Part shown: positions 17,057 to 24,933 of the stretch, piece by piece
Layout of the letters: the number at the start of each line of letters is the position of its first letter
How positions within the stretch are numbered: position 1 is the first letter of the stretch
Position numbers and translations under genes: made by a program
From: Blautia sp.
GTDB taxonomy: Bacteria; Bacillota; Clostridia; Lachnospirales; Lachnospiraceae
Assembly: GCA_021443885.1 (NCBI GenBank)
Contig: JABUSW010000130.1
Span: 1 to 33,411 of the forward strand
Length of the DNA: 33,411 bases
Direction of reading: 5' to 3'
The notes under the pieces: model-generated
The model's database searches: none
What the model was told of the DNA's origin: nothing
Seen by the model: the letters and a program-made list of their open reading frames with translations, nothing else

Positions 17057-18550
17057 ATGAAGAAACGTTTTGCAACAACATTACTTTCTGCAGCATTGAT
17101 CGGTTCTATGCTGACAACTGCTCCAATGGCGGTTCAGGCAGAAGACAATTATGAACTGGTGATCGAACTGATGACATTCGGGCCTGTTCCGGCTGATATC
17201 GAGAAAGTGGAAACGGCAATTTCTGAGATCACATCTGAGAAAATCGGCGCAACTGTAAAATTCCTTCCAATCTCTGTTGCTGACCACGCAACAAAGGTAA
17301 ATCTGCTGGCAGCAGGCGGAGAAAAAGTGGATCTGATCATGAGCGGTATTACCGGAGATCCGGCTACCCTTTATGGAAATGGAGTTCTGACAGACCTGAC
17401 GGAACTGATCGATGAATATGCACCGTCTCTGAAAGAGGAAATGGGAGACCTGTTGAATGCATGTACCTATAATGGCGGTATTTATGCAATTCCAGGTGTA
17501 AAATATCCGGGTGAGAAACTGAATCTTCTTTATAACAAAGATATGGCAGAAGAATACGGGATCGAGATTCCGGAGACCTTAAACGGATACGAAGAGTGGG
17601 ATGCATTCTTTGCACAGTGCAAGGAAAAACTTCCGGAAGGAATCTATCCATTTACCTTAGGTGATGGAAGCGGATCTTCCACACTGAACTGGGATTCTGC
17701 TTATGATTCTCTTGGCGATACAAGCTATCTGGCATATGGCGTTCTGGCCGAGGTTGAGACCGGAACAGAGCTTGTGAACTGGTATGAGACAGAGAAATAC
17801 CAGACAATGCTGGAAAAGAGACACGAGTGGTATGAGAACGGATATGTAGTTCCGGATTCCATGACAAGTGGATATTCCACATTGGACTGCATGGGTGCAG
17901 GTACCTGCTTTGCTTTCCAGAATGCTTTCAAAGCAGACTGTAATGAGGTAACCTTAGGACGTAACTGTGGTGGTCTGAATCTTGGATACATTCCGTTGTC
18001 CGATGCCATCATTTCCGGTTCTTCTACCTGTATGATGAGCTGGGGTGTTCCGGTGACATCTGAACAGCCGGAAAAAGCTGTCCAGTTTATGGAACTTCTG
18101 TTCTCTGATGCAGAACTCGCAAATATCTGTAACTTTGGTATCGAAGGCGAGCACTATGTAAAAGAGAGCGATCGCATTGTAAACTATCCGGAAGGAAAAG
18201 ACGCAATGAGCAATGGTTGGGGCGGATTCATCAACTGGTTTGGCGATAATGAGAAGGTTTACCAGTTTGCACCAAATACAGAAGAATACTTTGACCAGCT
18301 TCCAAGCTACAGCAAGGAAGAAGGCATTGTATCCAATGCACTGGGTTACACCTTTGATAATACCAGCGTAAAGACACAGCTTGCAGCAGTTACTTCCGTG
18401 ATCGATACCATGAAACCGGCTCTGGAATGTGGCCTTGTAAGCGTGGAAGAGGAGCTTCCAAACTTCATTCAGGCTCTGAAGGATGCAGGAATTGATGAGA
18501 TTATCGCAGAAAATCAGGCACAGTTTGATGCCTGGCTGGCAGCGAAATAA
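17057..18550 (+). CDS. Extracellular carbohydrate-binding protein of the importer (family 1)
   Basis: The 497-residue protein begins with a signal peptide (MKKRFATTLLSAALIGSMLT, cleavage near VQA at residue 30) and has the layout of large family 1 solute-binding proteins. It contains AAGGEKVDLIMSG early, GGIYAIPGVKYPGEKLNLLYNKDMAEEYGI in the hinge region (given here as a description of residues around 140-170) and a C-terminal helix ending FDAWLAAK. It would capture the island's substrate for the two permeases. There is no lipobox cysteine, so its retention at the cell surface is unexplained. The start at 17057 follows AAAAGGAGG at 17043-17051; an upstream in-frame extension from 17003 has no ribosome site. 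A double hairpin terminator follows. Confidence 0.92.
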   Translation: MKKRFATTLLSAALIGSMLTTAPMAVQAEDNYELVIELMTFGPVPADIEKVETAISEITSEKIGATVKFLPISVADHATKVNLLAAGGEKVDLIMSGITGDPATLYGNGVLTDLTELIDEYAPSLKEEMGDLLNACTYNGGIYAIPGVKYPGEKLNLLYNKDMAEEYGIEIPETLNGYEEWDAFFAQCKEKLPEGIYPFTLGDGSGSSTLNWDSAYDSLGDTSYLAYGVLAEVETGTELVNWYETEKYQTMLEKRHEWYENGYVVPDSMTSGYSTLDCMGAGTCFAFQNAFKADCNEVTLGRNCGGLNLGYIPLSDAIISGSSTCMMSWGVPVTSEQPEKAVQFMELLFSDAELANICNFGIEGEHYVKESDRIVNYPEGKDAMSNGWGGFINWFGDNEKVYQFAPNTEEYFDQLPSYSKEEGIVSNALGYTFDNTSVKTQLAAVTSVIDTMKPALECGLVSVEEELPNFIQALKDAGIDEIIAENQAQFDAWLAAK

Positions 18551-18567
18551 CAAACCCATTAATCAGA

Positions 18568-18629
18568 AAAGCGAAAATTAAGGTTTTGCTTTGAAAGGCC
18601 AGATAGCGGTCGCTGTCTGGCCTTTCTTT
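18568..18629 (+). terminator. Tandem stem-loops/terminator after the binding-protein gene
   Basis: A first hairpin joins AAAGC with GCTTT and AAAA with TTTT (18568-18592). A second, very stable one joins GAAAGGCCAGATAGCG (18593-18608) with CGCTGTCTGGCCTTTC (18611-18626) and is followed by TTT. It separates importer and GRE genes, so the latter may need partial read-through or their own promoter, which I could not identify in the remaining 84 nt. Confidence 0.85.
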
Positions 18630-18713
18630 ATAGAACGTGGTAGATGATGTGGAGAACACCCTCTTATGGGTGAATTTCCATCGAAACTTATCAGGACCGG
18701 AAGGAGGACAGCT

Positions 18714-19640
18714 TTGCGAAGCAACATGATCTTTCAGATACAATCATATTCCATACATGACGGACCGGGTATCCGGACAACGGTTTTTGTAAAAGGCTGC
18801 CCGTTACGCTGCCTTTGGTGCCATAATCCGGAATCTCAGAAGAACACGCCGGAAGTTATGTGGGTAGAAGCAAACTGCAGTGGCTGCGGAGCTTGTATGG
18901 AAATCTGTCCGCAAGAGGCGATTCAGATCAGAGAAACGATGTCCGAAAAAAAGCTTCCGGTTACAGACCGTACAAAATGCAATGGCTGTGGTGCGTGTGT
19001 TTCCGGCTGCCGTTGGAAGGCGAGAAGGATGGCAGGGAAGACGTATCAGATCGAAGAGGTCATGAAAGTGATTCGCAAAGATGCCATGTTTTACCCTTTG
19101 TCAGGCGGGGGAGTAACCGTCAGCGGCGGAGAACCTTTGGCCAGCCTTGACTTTACAGTAGAATTGCTTGGAAGGTGTAAGGAAGAAGGCTATCATACAG
19201 CCATCGAGACTTGCGGATATGCATCGGAAGAAGCGGTACGAAAAGTGCTGCCCTATTTGGATCTGGTTTTTCTGGATCTGAAAGCGATGGACCCGGAAAG
19301 ACACAAAGAGCTTACCGGGGTGGAGAATGGCAGGATTCTGCAGAATGCAAGAATCATTGCCGGATCCGGGGTCGATATGGTGCTTCGCATCCCTATGATC
19401 CGTAACTGCAATGCGGATGAAGAGAATATCCGTCTGACAGGTGAATTCATATCAAAGGAGCTTGGTCGGGATATTCCGGTGCAGCTTCTCCCGTACCACA
19501 ATCTGGGCATCAGTAAAGAAGAGCAGTTGGAACGGACCGGGATTACAGAATTTCAGGCTCCATCCACAGAAGAAATGGAACACAGCAAAAGAATCCTGGA
19601 GGAATATGGACTTCCGGTGCAGATCGGCGGTTCCATGTAA
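18714..19640 (+). CDS. Glycyl radical enzyme activating enzyme (radical SAM)
   Basis: The 308-residue enzyme uses S-adenosylmethionine and an iron-sulfur cluster to place the radical on the glycine of its partner GRE. The radical SAM motif CPLRCLWC (Cys29, Cys33, Cys36) follows SIHDGPGIRTTVF, the typical opening. An inserted ferredoxin-like region holds two clusters, CSGCGACMEIC and CNGCGACVSGC, as in activases of eliminase-type GREs rather than in the shorter pyruvate formate-lyase activase. GGGVTVSGGEPL is the SAM-binding GGE motif. I choose TTG at 18714 as start because AAGGAGG at 18701-18707 lies six bases ahead; the ATG at 18726 is too far and the ATG at 18666 has no site. The GRE gene follows after 27 nt. 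Confidence 0.95.
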   Translation: MRSNMIFQIQSYSIHDGPGIRTTVFVKGCPLRCLWCHNPESQKNTPEVMWVEANCSGCGACMEICPQEAIQIRETMSEKKLPVTDRTKCNGCGACVSGCRWKARRMAGKTYQIEEVMKVIRKDAMFYPLSGGGVTVSGGEPLASLDFTVELLGRCKEEGYHTAIETCGYASEEAVRKVLPYLDLVFLDLKAMDPERHKELTGVENGRILQNARIIAGSGVDMVLRIPMIRNCNADEENIRLTGEFISKELGRDIPVQLLPYHNLGISKEEQLERTGITEFQAPSTEEMEHSKRILEEYGLPVQIGGSM

Positions 19641-19667
19641 TAATAAAGACGAAAGGAGAAATCATAT

Positions 19668-22067
19668 ATGAGTGAGAGGATTCAGAAACTACTGGAAAAA
19701 ACAAAAGGAAAACCAACTATATCCATGAACATTTACCGGATCATCCAGAATACGTATCGGGAGATGAGCGGAGAACCCTTGGTAAAGTGCAGAGCACAGG
19801 CCATTTATAATATATTGACGAAGATACCGCTTTACATTGAGGAGGGAGACCTTCTGGCAGGAAATCCCGGAAGTGTTCCCGGTGGCCTGGAAATCGACTC
19901 CGCAAATGGAATCTGGAATGAATCCGAGATCCAGGACCTGTATCGTGACGGATACGGATTTAACAAGGAGGATGAGCCGGAGCTTTATGAGCTGAACCGT
20001 ACCAACACACCTTACAGCATGAACGATGGCGTAGCAGAAGCCCTGGAGGAAAACGGTGCCATCATGCCGTTTCTGCATTCCGGCATGGGAATGGTACGCT
20101 GGACATCGCTGGAACGCGGTCGACAGATCATGCAGTGCAGTGCCCAGGGTGGATTGAACCTGACCCCGGCACAGGCTATGATGATTCTGGATTACGAAAC
20201 GGCGTTGTCCAGAGGAATCGAAGATATGATCCGTGATTGCGACGAACGTATCAAAGGCATTCGATTCTTTTCCAAGGAAGAATATGATAAAGCGGTATAT
20301 CTGAAAGCAATGCGGACCACACTGCAAGGACTCCTGATCTATGGAAAGAGACTGTCGGATCTGGCAGCACAGGAGGCAGAAAAAACGGAGGATGCGGCAA
20401 GGAAAGCAGAGCTTCTTCAGATGTCTGAGATCCTGAAGCAGGTGCCGGCAAAACCTGCCAGAACTTTCAGGGAAGCATTGCAGATGTATTGGCTGCTGTT
20501 CCATACCGTTGCTTGTCCAAACAGCGTGCTGGGTATGGGAAGACTGGATCAGATTTTATATCCTTATTATCAGCATGACATTCAGGAAGGAATCATTACC
20601 GATGAAGAGGTACTGGAGCTCTTTGAACTGTTAAGAGTAAAAGATTATCAGCTGGGGGTTGTAACCGGAAAAGATTGCCGTGATACCTCCAATGGAGAAG
20701 CAAAATGGCATAACATCGTTATTGGCGGTGTGAAGAAGGATGGAAGTGATGCTACGAACGAACTCAGCTATCTGATCCTGAAATCCATTCGTGGCGTACA
20801 GACACCACACCCTACCGTAAGCGTCCGGGTGGCAGATTCCACACCTGTGGAACTGATTCTGGAAGGCCTGAAATGCGTCCGGGCCGGCTGCAGTATGCCG
20901 GCATTCCTGGGAGATCGTTCTTATATTGAGTATCTGTTGAGAAATGGCGTATCGGAGGAAGAGGCTCGTAATTATGCCGTGGCAGGCTGTATTGACGTAG
21001 TGCTTCCGGGAAAATCCAGAATCATGAGTGCCTGCATGTTCATTACCCCTATGTGTCTGGATGTGTTCCTGAACCACGGAATCAATCGCAATCTGGGAGA
21101 ACAGATGGGGCATGATCCCGGTGATCTGAATCAGTGGAAGAGCTATGGGGAATTCGAAGCTGCCTTCAAAGAAGAGTTCAAGTACTTCATCTCCATGATG
21201 GCAGAATACAGCAACCTGATGATCTGCTCCATGCAGGAGCATTTCCCGGAGCCGGGAAAAACACCCTTCATGTATCGCGGTATCGAAGATGGCATTGATT
21301 TCCAGAAAAAGAAAATGGTATTTGAAAACGGCGGTGTCATCTGCCCGGTCGGAATCGTAAATCTGGGGAATTCTTTATATGCCATCAAAAAACTGGTTTA
21401 TGAAGAACAGAAACTGACTCTGAATGAGCTGAAAGAAATCATGGACCAAAATTGGGAAGGACAGGAAGAGCTTCGGAAATACTGTCTGGAGCTTCCGAAA
21501 TACGGCAACGACTGTGACGAAGTAGACCAGATGATCAGCGATATGTACCAGTATTTTGACGAAGCCTGCAGAGAGATGCCTTGCGCTACCGGTACGATCT
21601 ACCGGGGCTCTGCGGTATCCATATTCGGGCACGCCCCGGGCGGTAGCCTGACAGGTGCAACACCGGATGGCCGTCTGGCGGGAGAAACCCTGGCAGATGC
21701 AGGTGCATCCCCAATGAGAGGAACGGATATGGAGGGGCCTCTTTCTGTGATCCGCAGTGCCATCAAGCTGCCACAGGATGATTATCAGGCAATGCTGTTT
21801 AATATGAAATTCAGCAAAGCAACTATGAGCAACGATGCAGACCTTGGAAAGCTGGCGGCTCTGATTCAAACCTATTTCTTCCACAACGGAAAACACATTC
21901 AGTTCAACATGGTGGACAGACAGACTCTTCTGGATGCCAGAGAACATCCGGAAAATCACCGGGATCTTCTGGTTCGTGTGGCTGGTTACAGTGCATATTA
22001 TGTGGAACTGACAGAACGCTTGCAGGTGGAAATTCTGGAACGTACACAGAATGATGAAATACGTTGA
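19668..22067 (+). CDS. Glycyl radical enzyme of unassigned substrate (PFL/glycerol dehydratase superfamily)
   Basis: The 799-residue enzyme has both superfamily hallmarks: the radical glycine Gly773 in RVAGYSAYY near the C-terminus and the thiyl cysteine Cys441 in AVAGCIDVVLPGKS, 332 residues apart as in choline TMA-lyase-like enzymes. The single cysteine, not a Cys-Cys pair, rules out pyruvate formate-lyase. Characterised dehydratases and lyases of the group carry GCxE, with the glutamate as general base; here an aspartate (Asp443) stands there. The N-terminal PFL domain starts about residue 15, and LEEGD-like text (IPLYIEEGDLLAGNPG) matches family habit. It works in the cytoplasm under anoxia after activation by the upstream enzyme. 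The substrate is unknown; the neighbours suggest a piece of an imported ester or glycoside. Confidence 0.95.
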   Translation: MSERIQKLLEKTKGKPTISMNIYRIIQNTYREMSGEPLVKCRAQAIYNILTKIPLYIEEGDLLAGNPGSVPGGLEIDSANGIWNESEIQDLYRDGYGFNKEDEPELYELNRTNTPYSMNDGVAEALEENGAIMPFLHSGMGMVRWTSLERGRQIMQCSAQGGLNLTPAQAMMILDYETALSRGIEDMIRDCDERIKGIRFFSKEEYDKAVYLKAMRTTLQGLLIYGKRLSDLAAQEAEKTEDAARKAELLQMSEILKQVPAKPARTFREALQMYWLLFHTVACPNSVLGMGRLDQILYPYYQHDIQEGIITDEEVLELFELLRVKDYQLGVVTGKDCRDTSNGEAKWHNIVIGGVKKDGSDATNELSYLILKSIRGVQTPHPTVSVRVADSTPVELILEGLKCVRAGCSMPAFLGDRSYIEYLLRNGVSEEEARNYAVAGCIDVVLPGKSRIMSACMFITPMCLDVFLNHGINRNLGEQMGHDPGDLNQWKSYGEFEAAFKEEFKYFISMMAEYSNLMICSMQEHFPEPGKTPFMYRGIEDGIDFQKKKMVFENGGVICPVGIVNLGNSLYAIKKLVYEEQKLTLNELKEIMDQNWEGQEELRKYCLELPKYGNDCDEVDQMISDMYQYFDEACREMPCATGTIYRGSAVSIFGHAPGGSLTGATPDGRLAGETLADAGASPMRGTDMEGPLSVIRSAIKLPQDDYQAMLFNMKFSKATMSNDADLGKLAALIQTYFFHNGKHIQFNMVDRQTLLDAREHPENHRDLLVRVAGYSAYYVELTERLQVEILERTQNDEIR

Positions 22068-22136
22068 TCGAAAGGATTGCATATTTGCTTCCATCGGATA
22101 GAAAATAATCATTTTTATGAAAGAGACGGGAAGATT

Positions 22137-23624
22137 ATGAACTATACAGATATTGAGAATATCACAGCCCGCTTCCTGCATCAGAATCACCAGCTTCAGA
22201 TGCAGGAGGGACAATACTGCAAAGACCTTTCCCTGTCCTGCTGGTCTTCCCCGGTTTATCGTCTTTCAGAAGATGGCCGGGAAGGCGGCATGTTCTGCGA
22301 TACTTTTACCTATCGTTTCTATCGGGAAAATGAGACGGACTACTGTCGTGTGATCATGAAGCGCCTGGAGACGAGAATCGAGGAGGCAGATGGCGTCAGC
22401 AGTATCACGGATGTGCGCTGGTCTACCATTCAGGAAATGCTTCCCTGGGAATACACAAATCAGGATTTGATACTTTCCGGGGATGAAACAGAAGATGGGA
22501 CAAAGAAAGGATTCTGCTATGAGAAGCTGCCCGCCTGGCCTTCCCTGCCGGTGCATGGGATAAATGACCCGCAGGATGTTCTGGATATACGAAACCTGCA
22601 GAACAAAGTGTTTGAACACCGTCTGCACGGCATCGCAAAGCTTTTTTCAGAAACATGTGAAGCAGAGTTATTCCTGGACAAATGCATGGAAGCGCCGGTC
22701 ATCGGAAAAGAACAGATTGATAACTGGAGCCGAGCCTATCTGGACACAGAAACGCAGAATCATCATTGCTACCGGTTTCTGGGAATCACCGGCCTTCCGG
22801 TAATCGAGATCGCAAATGAAAAAACCCATGCAAAAGGCTTATTCATGACAGAGCTTTGCATCATCGATGCTTTTGCAGAGGATATGGAGCAGTGGCAGCT
22901 TCGTCGTTATCTGGGTTATGTGCAATCGGATTATGTCAAAGAAAACGACATCTGGAAGATTCGGAAGATGGAGCTTCAGACGGTGGCGGCAATGCCAGTC
23001 ATTCCTTACCGCAATGACGGACGATATGACAAGAGCGGACAAAGTGAGGAGCCCTGGAATATTGACCAGGAAAACTTCGGCTCTATTCACACAGAAGATG
23101 CAATGGAGATCGAAAATATTATAAATGGGTGGGCACTTTCCTGCAGATGTGGTAAACTGATGGCATATGCAGATCGTTACTTTGCAATGCCGGAGGGGGA
23201 ACCGAAAATGTTGATTCGAAGCTTCGGCGCAAAGACGAAGAAGCTGGAGAATCTGGAAGAGATCAGAGAAAAACTATCCGGGATGATAAGTCAGTATCAG
23301 AACCGCTACTATACCTTCCATGCCCCCACAACACCGGTTCTGCAGTATGAAGGAGACCAGGAGCATATCATTGGTACCTGGTTTGACTGCGGGACCACCA
23401 ATCTTCGCAGTATGGCGAAGTCCGTGAATGAGATCCCCTATATGATTTTTATCAACAAATACGTGCATCGCTTCCGGAAGATCGACGGCCGGTGGTATTT
23501 TGCAGAGTTCTATGGAGAACCGGCCATTGGCTTTCCGGACTGGTATTTCGATCTGGAACACAGCAGAGGATATGTGTCATTAGAAGGAACGAAGTGTTAT
23601 CCGGATGAGTTTCTTCTTCTGTGA
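22137..23624 (+). CDS. Uncharacterised protein, probably three NTF2/SnoaL-like modules
   Basis: The 495-residue cytoplasmic protein has no signal peptide or membrane helix. The C-terminal part reads like a SnoaL/NTF2-like domain: IENIINGWALSCRCGKLMA, HIIGTWFDCG, then VHRFRKIDGRWYFAEF. Similar ground plans can be seen in the first part (DIENITARFLHQNHQL to DVRWSTIQEM) and the middle part (VLDIRNLQNKVFEH to ENDIWKIRKMEL), so it may be a tandem of three such folds. Members of this fold include isomerases, dehydratases and cyclases acting on hydrophobic or ketone substrates. It follows the GRE gene by 69 nt, suggesting it processes the GRE substrate or product. The start at 22137 is preceded by a weak GACGGGAAG site; the frame is open to 22077. 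Confidence 0.72.
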   Translation: MNYTDIENITARFLHQNHQLQMQEGQYCKDLSLSCWSSPVYRLSEDGREGGMFCDTFTYRFYRENETDYCRVIMKRLETRIEEADGVSSITDVRWSTIQEMLPWEYTNQDLILSGDETEDGTKKGFCYEKLPAWPSLPVHGINDPQDVLDIRNLQNKVFEHRLHGIAKLFSETCEAELFLDKCMEAPVIGKEQIDNWSRAYLDTETQNHHCYRFLGITGLPVIEIANEKTHAKGLFMTELCIIDAFAEDMEQWQLRRYLGYVQSDYVKENDIWKIRKMELQTVAAMPVIPYRNDGRYDKSGQSEEPWNIDQENFGSIHTEDAMEIENIINGWALSCRCGKLMAYADRYFAMPEGEPKMLIRSFGAKTKKLENLEEIREKLSGMISQYQNRYYTFHAPTTPVLQYEGDQEHIIGTWFDCGTTNLRSMAKSVNEIPYMIFINKYVHRFRKIDGRWYFAEFYGEPAIGFPDWYFDLEHSRGYVSLEGTKCYPDEFLLL

Positions 23625-23724
23625 GAAGGGTTCGTAACAGGCGACAGAATGCTGCATTGAACAGAAATTAAAAGCAAACGGGTATTATAAATCATCATAC
23701 TTATTAGAAAAGAGGGATAAGATT

Positions 23725-24564
23725 ATGGCAGTATTTCAAGTGAATTTTATGGCAGAAACGATGGGAAGAACCGTACCCCTTTATGTGATCCTGCCCACAG
23801 ACAAATTCTATATGCCGGGCATGCCAAAGAGAGAAGAGGGCAAGCCTTATAAGACGCTGTACCTGCTCCACGGTATCATCGGCAACTATACCGACTGGCT
23901 TTACGGAACCTCCATACAGAGATGGGCAGAGGAACGGGACCTGGCCGTTGTAATGCCTTCCGGCGATAACTCTATGTATATCGACCATGCGGTAGACCGC
24001 TACGGTGAATTTATCGGGAAAGAACTGGTAGAATTCACAAGAAAGACATTTCCGCTTTCCCATAAGAAAGAAGATACTTACATTGGCGGTCTTTCCATGG
24101 GGGGCTTTGGTGCAATGCGAAATGGACTGAAATACAGTGACACCTTCGGAGCCATTATTTCTCTGTCCGGTGCATTTGTCATGGACGAAAGCATTCTGGA
24201 GGTGGTAGAGAATCCGAGATTCCCATCCGATACCATGGAATATCGTCATGCTGTATACGGAGAAGATCTGGAAGCATCCTTAAAGAGTGATAAAAACCCG
24301 AAGTGGCTGGTAGAAACCATGGCTGCAGAGGGTAAGGAATTCCCGGACATTTATATGGCGATCGGGACCTCGGATTTCCTTTTCGACCGCAACAAAGAGT
24401 TTGATGCCTTGCTGACGAAGCATGGTGTGAAACATGAATTCGTAACAGGACCGGGGGCCCATGAATGGGACTTCTGGAATACCTATATCAAAGAGGCCTT
24501 GGACTGGCTTCCTCTGGAAGGAAAGAATGAAGGAAGAAGCAGCGGAAACGTAGGGCTGGAATAG
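23725..24564 (+). CDS. Esterase of the esterase-D/tributyrin esterase family
   Basis: The 279-residue alpha/beta hydrolase is related to the putative esterase family (PF00756) that includes tributyrin, acetyl-xylan and feruloyl esterases. Nucleophile Ser124 lies in GGLSMGGFGAM, the catalytic histidine is His246 in GAHEWDFW, and YLLHGIIGNYTDW provides the oxyanion side. No export signal is visible, so it works on imported esters. The ribosome site AAAAGAGGGATAAG lies directly before the ATG. Being the last gene of the island, it complements the type-B carboxylesterase at the other end; together they suggest a multiply acylated substrate. A DUF4250 gene follows with only 10 nt between. Confidence 0.9.
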   Translation: MAVFQVNFMAETMGRTVPLYVILPTDKFYMPGMPKREEGKPYKTLYLLHGIIGNYTDWLYGTSIQRWAEERDLAVVMPSGDNSMYIDHAVDRYGEFIGKELVEFTRKTFPLSHKKEDTYIGGLSMGGFGAMRNGLKYSDTFGAIISLSGAFVMDESILEVVENPRFPSDTMEYRHAVYGEDLEASLKSDKNPKWLVETMAAEGKEFPDIYMAIGTSDFLFDRNKEFDALLTKHGVKHEFVTGPGAHEWDFWNTYIKEALDWLPLEGKNEGRSSGNVGLE

Positions 24565-24574
24565 GAGGATGTCT

Positions 24575-24748
24575 ATGCTGCCAAAGGACCCGGTGATGCT
24601 GCTCAGTTATGTGAATACACAGCTGAGAGATCATTACAAAGATCTGGAAAGCTTTTGCGGCGACCAGGATATCAACGAAGAGGAATTGCGCGCAAAACTG
24701 CGTATGATTGATTACGAATACGATCCGGAAACGAATCAATTTATATGA
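24575..24748 (+). CDS. DUF4250 domain mini-protein
   Basis: A 57-residue protein starting MLPKDPVMLLSYVNTQLRD and ending YEYDPETNQFI, the complete DUF4250 pattern known from clostridia. The ribosome site TAGGAGGA at 24562-24569 is strong and well placed. The function of DUF4250 is unknown; its size and mixed charge suggest a small helical binding or adaptor protein. It is probably cotranscribed with the esterase upstream. Its TGA stop lies within the start of the second copy of the 69-nt element. Confidence 0.88.
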   Translation: MLPKDPVMLLSYVNTQLRDHYKDLESFCGDQDINEEELRAKLRMIDYEYDPETNQFI

Positions 24749-24817
24749 AACCGGGGTCAGAAGGGATGAAGACTCGTCGAGCTTGCTTGTAAGAGACAGA
24801 AACTACCTTTATGACCC
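24745..24817 (+). repeat. Structured intergenic element, copy 2
   Basis: Second copy of the element at 2405-2473. Here the outer stem is longer: GGGTCA at 24754-24759 pairs with TGACCC at 24812-24817, AAGG with CCTT inside it, and the hairpin CTC-GTC-GAG at 24773-24781 is kept. The base changes between copies leave the same overall fold possible, which favours an RNA or palindromic DNA function over chance. It overlaps the DUF4250 stop codon and is followed by an ordinary terminator. Confidence 0.7.
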
Positions 24818-24835
24818 GCAAAAACATGAGCAGGA

Positions 24836-24873
24836 CAGCCGCCCCAACCAATCGTTGTAGGGCGGCTGCTTTT
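24836..24873 (+). terminator. Rho-independent terminator after DUF4250 and the repeat element
   Basis: CAGCCGCCC at 24836-24844 pairs perfectly with GGGCGGCTG at 24860-24868, followed by CTTTT. Confidence 0.88.
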
Positions 24874-24883
24874 CGTATATAAT
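24855..24883 (+). promoter_or_regulatory. Promoter of the pRiA4b-like/SNF2 operon, nested in the terminator
   Basis: TTGTAG at 24855-24860 and TATAAT at 24878-24883 are 17 nt apart. The -35 box sits in the loop and downstream arm of the preceding terminator, so the two signals share DNA. Confidence 0.6.
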
Positions 24884-24933
24884 ATATGCGTTAATAAATC
24901 CATGCACTGTGTATCAATTTAGGAGAATGCCGT

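Noticed and set aside
17954-18559. 201-codon minus-strand frame across the second binding-protein gene.
   Set aside because: Antisense shadow of a well-supported gene, with Cys/His/Phe-rich composition and no family signature.
19668-22067. Pyruvate formate-lyase (pflB) assignment.
   Set aside because: The active site has one cysteine (GCID) instead of the adjacent Cys-Cys pair, and the activase carries the ferredoxin insertion typical of other GREs.
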